The notes beneath the pieces are model-generated. The model ran no database searches. It saw only the letters and a program-made list of their open reading frames with translations, and had not been told where the DNA came from. Position numbers and translations under genes: made by a program. DNA of 64,000 bases from Lycorma delicatula (lineage: Eukaryota > Arthropoda > Insecta > Hemiptera > Fulgoridae). Of this stretch, positions 36,215-46,447 are shown one piece after another; position 1 is the stretch's first letter; every line of letters starts with the position of its first letter. The stretch covers positions 83,600,103-83,664,102 of the forward strand of contig NC_134461.1 in NCBI RefSeq assembly GCF_047948215.1, read 5' to 3'.

Positions 36215-37250
36215 TTTTTCCTTGTACGAAGTACGGGAAGTATTGTGATGGTGAAAAATTTCGGTTTTCAGATTTCAACGGAAATATCCATTTTGACTAG
36301 TTTCGGCGTGACGTACTTATGTATCCCGCATAACTCAAAAACAATTAGCCGTAGGATTTTGGATTTAGGACTGTTGTAACATCTAGTTGTGTACTTACTT
36401 TTTGATTGCAATCGACTGGACCGAAAGTGTCCAAAAAAAACAAAAATCCAAAAAATTTGGATTTTTGATTTTTTTCTTAACTGCAGTAATAATCTCTCTC
36501 ATTGGGAGATTTTTCAACGATATCATAATTGGTACTTATTTTCATTGGTTCCAAAGTTATAGCCAAATAATATTTTAATTAATGAAATGTTTGGATCTTA
36601 CAAGGGGAAGGCACATCGATTCGAATCTGACTTCATTTCCTTTTTTTTTATTTTTAATATATTGATTTATTAATAATTATTAATCTCTGATTGTAAAAAA
36701 AGTTACATTAAATAATAATTCAATAATAACAGTAAAAAAATAAAATATGAAAAATATCAGTAGTAATTAGTGAAATAACATTTTACGTACTTTTCATTTT
36801 AATTCAAAAAGTTTTACAGTGGTTAATTGCATATTAAAAATTTATTATAATTATATTATATTGATAATTATAATATGATAATAATAAATCAATATATTTA
36901 AGTTAAAAAATGTCCAAAATATATGTACATGAAGTTGGATTCGAACCGGTGTGTGCATGGTTACGGATCCGACAAGTTCTCACTTAAAATGCATAACTAC
37001 TTGAGCGACGTGAAACAAAATTAATATATAACTAATATAAAATGCTGATACGGACACCACAAAAAAATGCTATGCAACGTGGTGTCCACCACAATACAAT
37101 TTTGTAACTGTACACTTATTAAAGAATTGGAGGATCGTATCTCACTTACAAATGAAATTAGTTTAAATGAAGTGCAGCAAAAAATGTTTGTGTAATTTAG
37201 TAGACGTATAAGGAAGTTGTATCGTATCCACATCAGATTTTTTTTTTGTA
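36215..37250 (-). repeat. fam-3 copy 2, inverted relative to copy 1
   Basis: Begins ccttgtacgaagtacgggaa and ggtgaaaaatttcggttttc, continues with aattagccgtaggatttt, then a tRNA-like head (36925-37015) and ends with variants of tgtggacaccac (37080) and gtatccacatcagatttttt (37220). Confidence 0.75.
36925..37015 (-). repeat. tRNA-like segment inside fam-3
   Basis: On the - strand: cacgtcgctcaagtagttat (box-A-like) and caccggttcgaatccaactt (box B, good match to the pol III consensus) about 60 nt apart. It resembles a tRNA head of a SINE. I did not find a convincing complete cloverleaf. Confidence 0.5.
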
Positions 37251-37476
37251 TAGTGGTCTTATAATATTGAACTTTAGTACGAAGAAAGTAAATTAAAGTT
37301 ATTACAATTCCGAATTTAAATCGATCTTATTTTTAGGGTGGGAAATATTTAACATTATTTCTAAATAGTTTTTTCTTCTTATATTGAAAACCTGTTGTCA
37401 AAAAAGGTGCAATTTGACGCAAATATTTTGCTGTGTATGTATGTATGTATATATATACATACACAGCCAAATAAAA

Positions 37477-37524
37477 CGAGAATCCTCCCGTCGCGGATAT
37501 ATATCCGCGACGGGAGGATTCTCG
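37477..37524. repeat. Perfect 48-bp palindrome
   Basis: The arm cgagaatcctcccgtcgcgg plus atat is followed directly by its exact reverse complement (24 bp each, no loop). A second, imperfect palindrome (ctgtgtatgtatgta...tatatacatacacag) lies just upstream at about 37430-37466. GC-rich text (ctcgtcgtcgcgg, acccgtcgcag) continues downstream. Confidence 0.95.
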
Positions 37525-37839
37525 TCGTCGCGGCTTTTCCTGCACTATATAGCTACTTGCGTTACCCGTCGCAGTTAATTTTTATATATTTTAGTCAAAT
37601 AACCGGAGGCAGGTGCAACCAGTCGCGTCGCACATACGGGTAACAATGGTTGTATTGGTTGAGCCGCCGCGCCGAACATCGTCGCATCTTAAAACTAGAA
37701 ATTCCAGAAAAAACGGAAAATAATTTATAGATATTTATCTGAAGTGTATTTGCAAGCTCCTTTCTAGTAAATATCTCGTTTAATATAATCGGAAATGGGG
37801 AAAATTTGCAATCATTATTCAAATTTTATTTATCTTTCT

Positions 37840-37918
37840 TCACCTCCTTTCAAGTTCGAATTCCAAAAAATCTAAAGATTTTTTAAAAATATTCACATGA
37901 AGAGAGCACGCGCGCACG

Positions 37919-37961
<43 letters not shown>

Positions 37962-38160
37962 ACACACAACCAAACATGAAGTTGATATCTTCATTTGTTA
38001 CCGAGAAAGAGGAAAAAATCCGTTAGAAAAAAATTCAGTGTAATCCTATAAACTAAAAATTTAGAAATTAGTTTTTAAATATTCACATGAAGATATTACA
38101 CAGATCAAAAATCAAGTTCATATCTTCAGTTGTTACCTAGAAATTAAAAAAGTAGTAAAT
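37840..38160. repeat. Two diverged direct repeats of ~180 bp with an AC tract
   Basis: tttttaaaaatattcacatg...atgaagttgatatcttcatt (37880-38000) is echoed by tttttaaatattcacatgaa...aagttcatatcttcagttgt (38070-38140). The first copy is expanded by the AC microsatellite. Confidence 0.65.
37914..37969. repeat. (AC)n microsatellite with GC start
   Basis: gcgcgcacgcacgc then about 24 AC units with one ATAC interruption. Confidence 0.93.
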
Positions 38161-39782
38161 TTTATTTTTACTCTTTTTTAATCCTTTATATTCGGAATTT
38201 CAAAAAAAATCCTCTATTAATGTGCATCTACACCGTAAGAAGTACATGTTTACAAATTTGCAAAATTTTAAGTTTACAAATTTTGTGGGAATTGATGAAT
38301 CAGTCAGTCAAGACAAATTATTATACCCCAGCTTTGGCTTCTTTTTTCGAACAAAAAAAAGCCAAACAAGAGGCCATCATGGTAATCATATTTTTTTTAT
38401 TAAATTATTATTTCTAGTTTTTTTGAATAATATTTTACCGAATCCGGCTGATTTACCGAAGTAAGTAATTATTTCTGTAAATAAACTTGTGTAAGCCCCC
38501 AAAAACTAGAGGCTGAATGGGACTGTACTTAGAAGATCAATTTTTTTTTAAATTTATTTATAGGATTCCAAATCTAATTAAACTTTTTTTAATCAAACTT
38601 TAACTTAACTTAATTTAACTTTAACTTTTTTTAATTTAGATAAGTTAGATTAAAAAAAGTTAATTAGATTTTAACTTTTTTTTAATCTAACTTTAACTTA
38701 ACTTTAACTATTTTTAATTTAATCTAACTTAAGTGGTGGCAGGTTTAAGAGGACTAATTATTTGTTAGTGGTAATCTAATTCTTTAGAATTAATAGATTT
38801 TATTGAATTTTTTTTAATAATTTCTGATACTTTACCGGTTTATCGAGTTGCGGCTGTTATTAAAAATGTTATACGAGGTAACTGTAAAACAAAGGGGATT
38901 AAATTGGACTCAATTTTTTTTTTTTAGCAATTAAGTTCTAAATACAGTATTAATTTGTTGATAAAAACGTTATTTAGTCAAGAAGGCTAATTACGGATAC
39001 AAAAAGTTCCTATTATGAATTTTTCTTTTTTTTCTTTATTGTTTAGAAATTTTTAAATTAAACGCCGTTTCAGCAAGAAGGTCAAATTGAAACCAACCTT
39101 TTTTTAACTAAACATTTTGATCTTCGCAATTGTAATCTTCTAAATATTGCACAATTAACTTATTTATATTTAAAAACACTTCTGGTTTATTTGAAGTAAA
39201 ATTGTCCAGGATGAAGTGAGGGAAATTATGGAATCCTTTACCGGCTTTTTAATTTGGTAAAGAAAATTTCCACGCTTGATTATTTTCATAGGGTATACAT
39301 GCTTAAATATAATCTCTAAGAATTTCATTAAAATCCCTTGAAATATGAATTATTGTTTTAAAAACACAAAAAGTTGAGACTAATTAGTCTGTATCTAACG
39401 GACATACGGAACGAAAGTCTGTTTAACAGTTATATTACTTACTTTTGTTTATTGAATTTGATCCGAAAAGTTTTCCTTGAATTTTTTATTAACCCTTTTT
39501 CTGTTAAACATGAAAAAAAAATTGAATAACACAGTTGTATGACTAAATAATACTTTTCTCATTGCTGTGGTCCAATTTGTACTTTTGGGTAACTGTGTAC
39601 TGGATATTTTATTTTTAATTAAAAAGTAACATTGTGAATATAAAAATACTGACAACACAGTTGTAAGACTCCTGTAAAACAGCTAAAGCCGCGTATATCG
39701 TTTTTAATTCGCGGGAGTGTGACGGTATGGCGACGGTTGGCACTAACTAAACTAATACATAAAACAAATTTCGTTTGTACGG
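38161..39782. other. No gene seen; simple (AACTTT)-like repeats at 38575-38730
   Basis: A degenerate tandem of actttaacttaactt and its complement occupies 38575-38730. The rest is A+T-rich. Confidence 0.5.
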
Positions 39783-39868
39783 TCGGCAGACTGGTGTAGC
39801 CGCGAGGCTTAACGTATCAGGTACCGAGTCAACTGGGCGATCGAGTTCGAGACCTGGCCAGACAGAGT
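39783..39868 (+). repeat. tRNA-derived SINE head, family C (single copy here)
   Basis: tggtgtagccgcgaggctta (box-A-like) and gatcgagttcgagacctggc (box-B-like) are about 55 nt apart. The copy sits in sequence of moderate GC and has no duplicate in the window. It differs from families A and B. Confidence 0.5.
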
Positions 39869-40409
39869 TACTTTTTTATATTATAAATGTTATTAATTTA
39901 TTTAATTCTACTGCTCACCTGTGACGTCGCATCATCAGACGAATATAACAGCGGTAAGTCAGTGCTACCGACCTTCGAAACATTAATTAAATAAAATAAA
40001 TAATATTTAAACTGTAAAAAATAATTCCCGGTTCAAGAGGACAAGAGAAAAGGGAAATTCCAAGATGCCGGACTCCGACACTAGCGCTCCTTGTGGTGTC
40101 GGGGTTCTATTGACGCAGTACTCCATATATACATGTATATATGTTAATTTATACCTAAAAGGTTAACATTTTTCGTCTTACACGTAAATAAGCTTTGATT
40201 TCCAAATTACGTTATAAGATATTATAATTTAGTGGCGTGTTATTATTATTATTATCATGAGAGGGGTAATTTCTATTAATATTTTAATAATTGTAAATCA
40301 CAAATACTGTATTGTGTACTGTATGACATGGTTTAATTATATTCAGCCCAGTGTTTTTATGTTGTCGCGTCTCAGATGTAGTATTTAAATCAATTTTCGC
40401 ACCTTGTTT

Positions 40410-40446
<37 letters not shown>

Positions 40447-40742
40447 GTAATTTCCGGTCGAAATTCCTTTGACAGGAACGGAAATCATTATTACCATTTG
40501 TATCCCGTAAATATTCGTAATTTCGTATACGTAGCCGGTTGGAACATTTGAATTACTGATCAGATAAAGGCCAGTCTGTTAATTGCAATTCGTAGGGGCT
40601 ATTACAACCTCCAATATTCTTTGCATTCATTCTGGATGAAATGCATTTCACCGATGAATGATATGTTCAGAATCATAAACTCTGCACAATCTAATCTGCA
40701 CTGTTTTTGAAATCTTGCTTCTCCTAAACAAAACAATTTTTT
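39869..40742. other. No gene seen; short hairpin at 40075-40102
   Basis: CCGACAC and GTGTCGG flank a 14-nt loop beside atgccggactccgacactag. The local CpG content is higher than in the surroundings. A TA microsatellite is at 40411-40448. Confidence 0.45.
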
Positions 40743-41345
40743 ATGTATTGCTCCAATCGATTCTCTTCAAATTCGGCTCTTATATTTCTGTATAATGGAG
40801 TATTGATTATATTAATTCTTTTTTTCCAAAGTTCATTAAAGAGATGGGAGGATTGGGAAAATAACAAATTTGGATTTATTTTTCAGAGCCCGGAGGGCTT
40901 TCAATTATTGACTCTTACGGCTTACGGTGATGCGAGGGCGGCCATAGTTAGACTGGCGTCCACATTAGTTTCTGCCCTAGCGCAGAGAGGAAGGCAAGAT
41001 AGGATTGGCAAATTGCAGGGTTCTCTCCGATTTTGTACCCAGATACTATTGGTGTTTCGAATCTGGTCACAGCGCGGTCCTGTAGGGGCAGCGATCGTGT
41101 TGACTCATGCGCTCAGGTCGACTGAGTGTCTCACGGAACGTCGCAACGGCAGCAAATGCCGCATCTGTGATGTTGTGCCATCGCACAATTTTTTTCAAAA
41201 GATCAATCCCCCACCTCTTAAAATTGAAATATATGATTTTTGTTATCTTGCTCTCTCTCTCTCTCTCTCTTTAATTACTTTTCAAATTTTTGTTGAAAGT
41301 TTATACTTCATATATAGAGCTATCAAGAAATATCCACAATTTTAA
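40743..41345 (+). other. Orphan 200-codon open frame in a GC-richer block
   Basis: The open frame runs through A+T-rich text, a GC-richer block (about 40885-41195), and a CT microsatellite. Within the block it reads QSPEGFQLLTLTAYGDARAA and RLASTLVSALAQRGRQDR, which resembles no family I know. Only the middle could be coding, and the frame may be open by chance because GC-rich sequence has few stops. It lies ~2 kb upstream of carrier exon a, so a noncoding first exon or a repeat fragment are alternatives. Confidence 0.25.
41251..41270. repeat. (CT)10 microsatellite
   Basis: Short pure CT tract. Confidence 0.9.
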
Positions 41346-41357
41346 ATTCCAGATACC

Positions 41358-41640
41358 TTTTCTTTTTCCTGTTTAGCCTCTGGTAATTACCGTTCAGATA
41401 TTACTTCAGAGGATGAAATGTATAAATGTAAATGAAGTGTAGTCTTTTACAGTCTCAATTCGACCATTCCTGAGATGTGTGGTTAATTGAAAACCAACCA
41501 GAACACCAGTATCCATGATCTAGTTATTCAAATCCATATAAAAATAACTGACTTTACTAGGACTTGAATGCTGGAACTCTCGACTTCTAAATCAGCTTAT
41601 TTGGGAAAACGCGTTCACCATCAGACCAACCCAGTGGGTA
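41358..41640 (-). repeat. tRNA-derived SINE, family A, copy 5
   Basis: Minus-strand copy beginning tacccactgggttggtctga, with cattcaagtcctagtaaagt around box B, gatcatggatactggtgttc, and ending ccagaggctaaacaggaaaa. Confidence 0.85.
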
Positions 41641-42183
41641 AATAACAGATCCCGGCCCCAAAAATCAGAAAAGTTTTTTGAACATTTCCTTTTTCTTATT
41701 TTAGCCTTTATTGAAGTGGATCTTAAATTTAGAGAAAACATTACTTAAGCAAATTTGTTAAGCATAACCTGTAAACGAATATTTAAAAAAAAATTCTTAA
41801 ATTATATTCCCTACCTCTATAAAATATATATTCTATTTTTTTTTGTTTTTTGCTCTATTTTTTTATCCCTTAATTTTTGCCATTAAAAATTTTTTTATAT
41901 TTTTTTTAATCACTTAAAGAGCTATTAAAATTAAACTTTGTTGTATTCCAGATCCAATCCTTTTCATTACTTTCATAAAGGTTATTCTCTATTTTTTCAA
42001 TATTTTTAGACAATTGTCTTTTAAATTATTATTTTTTTTTTTTTAATTAAAATCAAATTGTTAATTTGAATTTAATGAAAAAGCTGTTGCAAGATATTGT
42101 TGAGGTAGGCTCCATTGACTTGACAGGTGTACCCAATAAATTCATGCAATACTTTGCCAGCTTGTATACATTACATATATATA
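41641..42183. other. No gene seen
   Basis: A+T-rich spacer up to the transposon end. Confidence 0.45.
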
Positions 42184-42910
42184 CAGGATGTCCAGGCTAA
42201 AGGTATCCAAAATAACAGCTTATTATTAAGAGAGCAGATAATAATTTTTTTTTTAATTTAATATTAATTTGTTTTAATAACAACCGCAATTATAAAGTTT
42301 TAATGTAGGTTAGTCAAGTTCAGTGTGTACAACTTTTGTAGCTCGGCAGACGTCTAGAAATAATCTTAACTCTTGTCAGGTGTTTAGGAGCATGTGTGGC
42401 ATTATTAAACCAACAGCTTCAACAATTCTCTGTTTTAAACATCCAAATCTCAAACTTTGTTTTGATGCAAACAATTTTTAATAAATCCTCATACAAAAAA
42501 GTACAAAGGAGTCATATCTGGAGATCTGTGACCACACAGTTTGACTTCCTTGTCTGATCCAACATCCAGAGAATTGTTCAAGAACATGGTAACATCTTAT
42601 ATTCCACTGATGAAATAGACTTGGATGTAGGAGGATTGATGTTCCATTCAGTTTGTACATGTCATTGAACACATGTAACTGCTTATAACTCTGCTAACCA
42701 AACCATGCATTGAACCTTCTGTTGTGGGGTTCACATCTCGACTGACTACAATTTTCATTGTGATTCGGTAGCTTGCACGCTGACCTTGAGAGATATAGAA
42801 CAAATCTTGTAGATATTTCCTGTCAGTTGAGCCTAAGTTTAAGAGATTACGACAACTGGTTTTCTAAATTGAGGCCATTACTTTTTAAAACCTTTTGCCC
42901 GGACACCCTG
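42184..42910 (-). mobile_element. Internally deleted mariner-like element, 727 bp
   Basis: Terminal inverted repeats CAGGATGTCCAGGCTAAAGG and CAGGGTGTCCGGGCAAAAGG (two ends, three mismatches in 20) are flanked by TA on both sides (42182-42183 and 42911-42912). The - strand retains NSLDVGSDKEV, HRSPDMTPLYFFVWGFIKN and further C-terminal text. The Ser-Pro-Asp-x-Thr-Pro-x-x-Phe-Phe motif is the end of a DDE/D catalytic core. The N-terminal two thirds is deleted. Confidence 0.88.
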
Positions 42911-42912
42911 TA

Positions 42913-42962
<50 letters not shown>
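42913..42962. repeat. (TG)n(TA)n microsatellite at the transposon edge
   Basis: Nine TG units then about 16 TA units, ending 57 nt before carrier exon a. Confidence 0.9.
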
Positions 42963-42964
<2 letters not shown>

Positions 42965-43018
42965 GGTGTGTGTGTGTTTTGTTTATGTTATTTATTAATA
43001 TCATTTGGTTTGTTACAG

Positions 43019-43153
43019 ATTATTTCCGAAAATAGTCAACGGTGGTATCGCTGGTATTATCGGAGTAACATGTGTGTTTCCATTGGATTTAGTCAAGACA
43101 CGTTTACAAAATCAGACAGTAGGACCAAATGGAGAAAAAATGTATTCATCCAT
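43019..43153 (+). CDS. SLC25A22-like (GC1): Glutamate carrier exon a: helix 1 and first carrier signature
   Basis: Acceptor tgttacag precedes position 43019 and donor gtaagt follows 43153. One base completes an upstream codon, then 44 codons run from LFPKIVNGG through helix 1 to [12 protein letters not shown], then a matrix loop with [10 protein letters not shown]. The exon ends after two bases of a Met codon (AT|G). The Pro-x-Asp-x-x-Lys-x-Arg motif is intact. A longer open frame over this exon belongs to the wrong reading frame. The initiator Met is not here: related proteins have roughly 10-16 residues before the LPK-like segment, so a small upstream exon is expected. Confidence 0.95.
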
Positions 43154-46100
43154 GTAAGTTGAAGTTATAAAAAATTAAATATTAAAGTAATATTATTTGT
43201 TTCATGTAAAAATAATCAGTATAATAATAATTATCAATTTACCAAACCAATGAAAGGATGTTATAAAATATTGGTAGCACAGCAATACTTCCCTAGTTTA
43301 CATTTTTATTTTAAGAATTTTCTCTAAAGTACATTTTGAGGTAAAAGTTAATGTTAAAAAAAGTGCAGCAAGTGTAAGCCAGAATGTTTGTGTTTATTAC
43401 TGATGTAATCGCGCATTTTTTATTTCTAGATTTAACTTCTAACCCAAAGTTATTTTAGGATCTTGTTCTCTCAGGCCTGCATCATCAATATTTATGTTTC
43501 TGTTCTGTACTGATATTCTTATAATGTACAACTCATCAGTCGGGAAGCATCATTATATCTCGCCATAAAAAATCAATTCCTTGATAAGAATCAAGCAAGT
43601 TAGTTTTCTACACCTATTTAACTTCTGATAAAGCTTGGATGACTTTTATCCAACCTTTTTTCATTGGAGTTAATTTTGCCAGATATATTCATAATTCTGA
43701 GGAAAGTATTTTTGTTAGTTAAATAAATTAATAAGATATCCGAAAGTTGTAATCTATTAACAATTAAGATAAAAATCATATCCTTTATTTATTTTTTATG
43801 AATTTTGAAATATTAGAAAATTAGCTTTTTAATTGTTTTTTTTTTTTTTTCACTTATTTTTTAATGATTTTCAGTTGAAATAAATGGAAAGATAAGAGTG
43901 TTCCTTTTATTTAGGTCATTATTTTATTTGACTGGTTTGATGTACTGTTCAATTTTTTCTTCACTAATATTTGCCTACCTTCAACATTCTCAATTAAAAT
44001 TGATCATCAAAAAACTGGGTGGGAGGATCAGTAATTTTTTGTCAACATGCAATTCAAGAAAATAAAAATAAAGTGTTGATATGTCGATGCATGGTCAATC
44101 AATTATGTCTTTTTATGTGTACTAGCATTAGCTGTTCCCTTTTCAGTTTGTTTTAAGCCTCTTTAATTAAACTTTATCGTCCTATTTAATTTTTAACTTT
44201 TTTCTTTATCCTATATGTTAAAAGACTTTTTTGGCGAATGGCCAGAGATTTATTTGGTATATAAATCCACGTTTAGTATTATTAAATTTCTTTGTTGAGT
44301 GGAATCTATTTTTAAGTTTTTTTTTATACTTAATACTTAGTTTTAATATACTTTTTTAAATTAATTTTGTACTTAGAAATAACTTAAGTAATTGTTTTTC
44401 ACTTCAGATTTAATATGTCATAATCTTTAATTTATCACTCTTATTTTTCTGTCATACTTTTCTTCTCATGCATGATATAGTCGGATCAAAGCCCGGCTTA
44501 CAAGTTACATTTTCATGCTATTCAATACTCTCTTCCAGTAACAGCTTTGTTGCCAAGTTTTAATTGATACTGTGATGATCTAGAGATAGAACACAGTAAA
44601 GGTAGGCTATATTTACAAAACAAACATGATTAGCAGCTGCTTATGAGTTTCAAATAGTCATTACATGATAGAGACTTCCGAAATGTGAATTAAATTATTT
44701 TTTATCATATTATTTATTATTTTTATTATACTTTTTTTAATTTTGAAACTGATTGTCTCTTCTAGTCTAATTAACTAATTTTTGTCAAAATAATGATTTA
44801 TTAGTAATCTTAACATTTTAATATTTTATCTTTGAGATGTTACTCTTGCCAAAGATATCTTTTTTTAGTTAAATTTTTTCCATAAAAGTATTAAAAAGTA
44901 ATGAAAAACTGTCAATCATTCTTATAAGTCCTTAGATTATTGTAAAGAGGTACCGTTACTGCACATTTGTTATCATTGTTGCAAAAAAATTATAATTTTT
45001 ACTTACCTTAAAAAATGTATTTATTCGACTACAAAGTAAAATGTTACATTTTTCTTTTTGTTGATTGTTATATTTTATTAAATTTTTATTTTTATTTTAA
45101 TGTTTATTTTATTTGTAATACGTTTTATTTATTTGGTGCTAGTAATAAAAATAAATAAAATTTTACGATTTCAAAACCAGTTTCTAATTGTTACAAATAG
45201 GTAATGTACGCGCGTGTGTGTTTTCAACTTAAATGAGACTTGATCACTTAGTTTAATCTATAAATAGTAGTTTATTGACAAACACATTACATAGTAATGT
45301 ACAAAGTGTAGATGTACTTATCAACATATTTGACAATATTCCTGGATGCTCCTGTTAGCTGTACACTTTCTATCTCCTGGATGGCATTGGTAATGTTTGT
45401 TTTTTTTAATTCCTGAAGGGTGTGTGGATAGCTCCTATTAACAATTTCTTTTATAGAAAAGAAATTCCTACAGAAAAAAGTCTGGACTAGTCGGATCAGG
45501 TGATCTTGATAGCCACAGCCCTTTAGAAATGATTATTCTACTGAAAATATTCTGTAGCATCTCCATACTAGAGCGAGCTGTATGGCAAGTGGCTCTGTTG
45601 TGTTGAACCAGTGCACCCTCTTGCTATAAGGTTACAAACTGTTTGATAATTCCTTAGTAGGTGGCAGCATCCATAGTTTTTTTTTCAAAAACAAGGGACC
45701 CATTGCCTTAAAACTACACTCCATATGCCTATTTTTTGTGGGTGTAGAGGAAATTCAAAGAAAATGTGTCTCTGGTAGTTCTGATTATTAACATACCCAC
45801 CAAAGTGGAACCACACTCCATCTGTGAAACACACTTGTTCTCTAAAATGCTTGTTACTTGTAATGAATGTCTTGAACTGTTGATAATGATGAACCGTTTT
45901 AATACAATCAGCATTAGTTAGTTTCACTGTAGTATAGGCTGAACCTATTGAAATGTTCTTTTCCTGGCTTACTCTTTGCAAAGATTTATGAGATCTTGTA
46001 ACTGCCGCTTTAATGTTCTGCATGACCTAAGTCGATAAAACTGACCTTTGTAGGGACAACCTGTTTCATGAAATTTTTTAACTTAACTTCTGAATAACAC

Positions 46101-46393
46101 TTATCAGTGATGCTTCCTTTCCAAATTTCTGCCTGAAATTTCATAGACACAGAAATGAGACTTTTTCTCTAAATAAGTTTCCATCACAAATAAACTTTCT
46201 TCAACAGTTGATCACATTTAAACAAACAACACACAATTACACAACCTTGTTCAAAAGCCAATGCTCAACATAGACTGGCAATACTCAGATGTACAGGCAA
46301 TAAACAGTCCTCCCCATTCTAGTACCAGTCATATCAACATCTTCCACATTATTTTACCCATCTCACACCAATATATGCATTCTAACAAAAATA

Positions 46394-46447
<54 letters not shown>

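Noticed and set aside
42773..43162. 129-residue plus frame covering carrier exon a
   Set aside because: It reads the exon in the wrong frame and crosses the transposon end and a microsatellite. The correct frame is set by the carrier motifs and splice phase.
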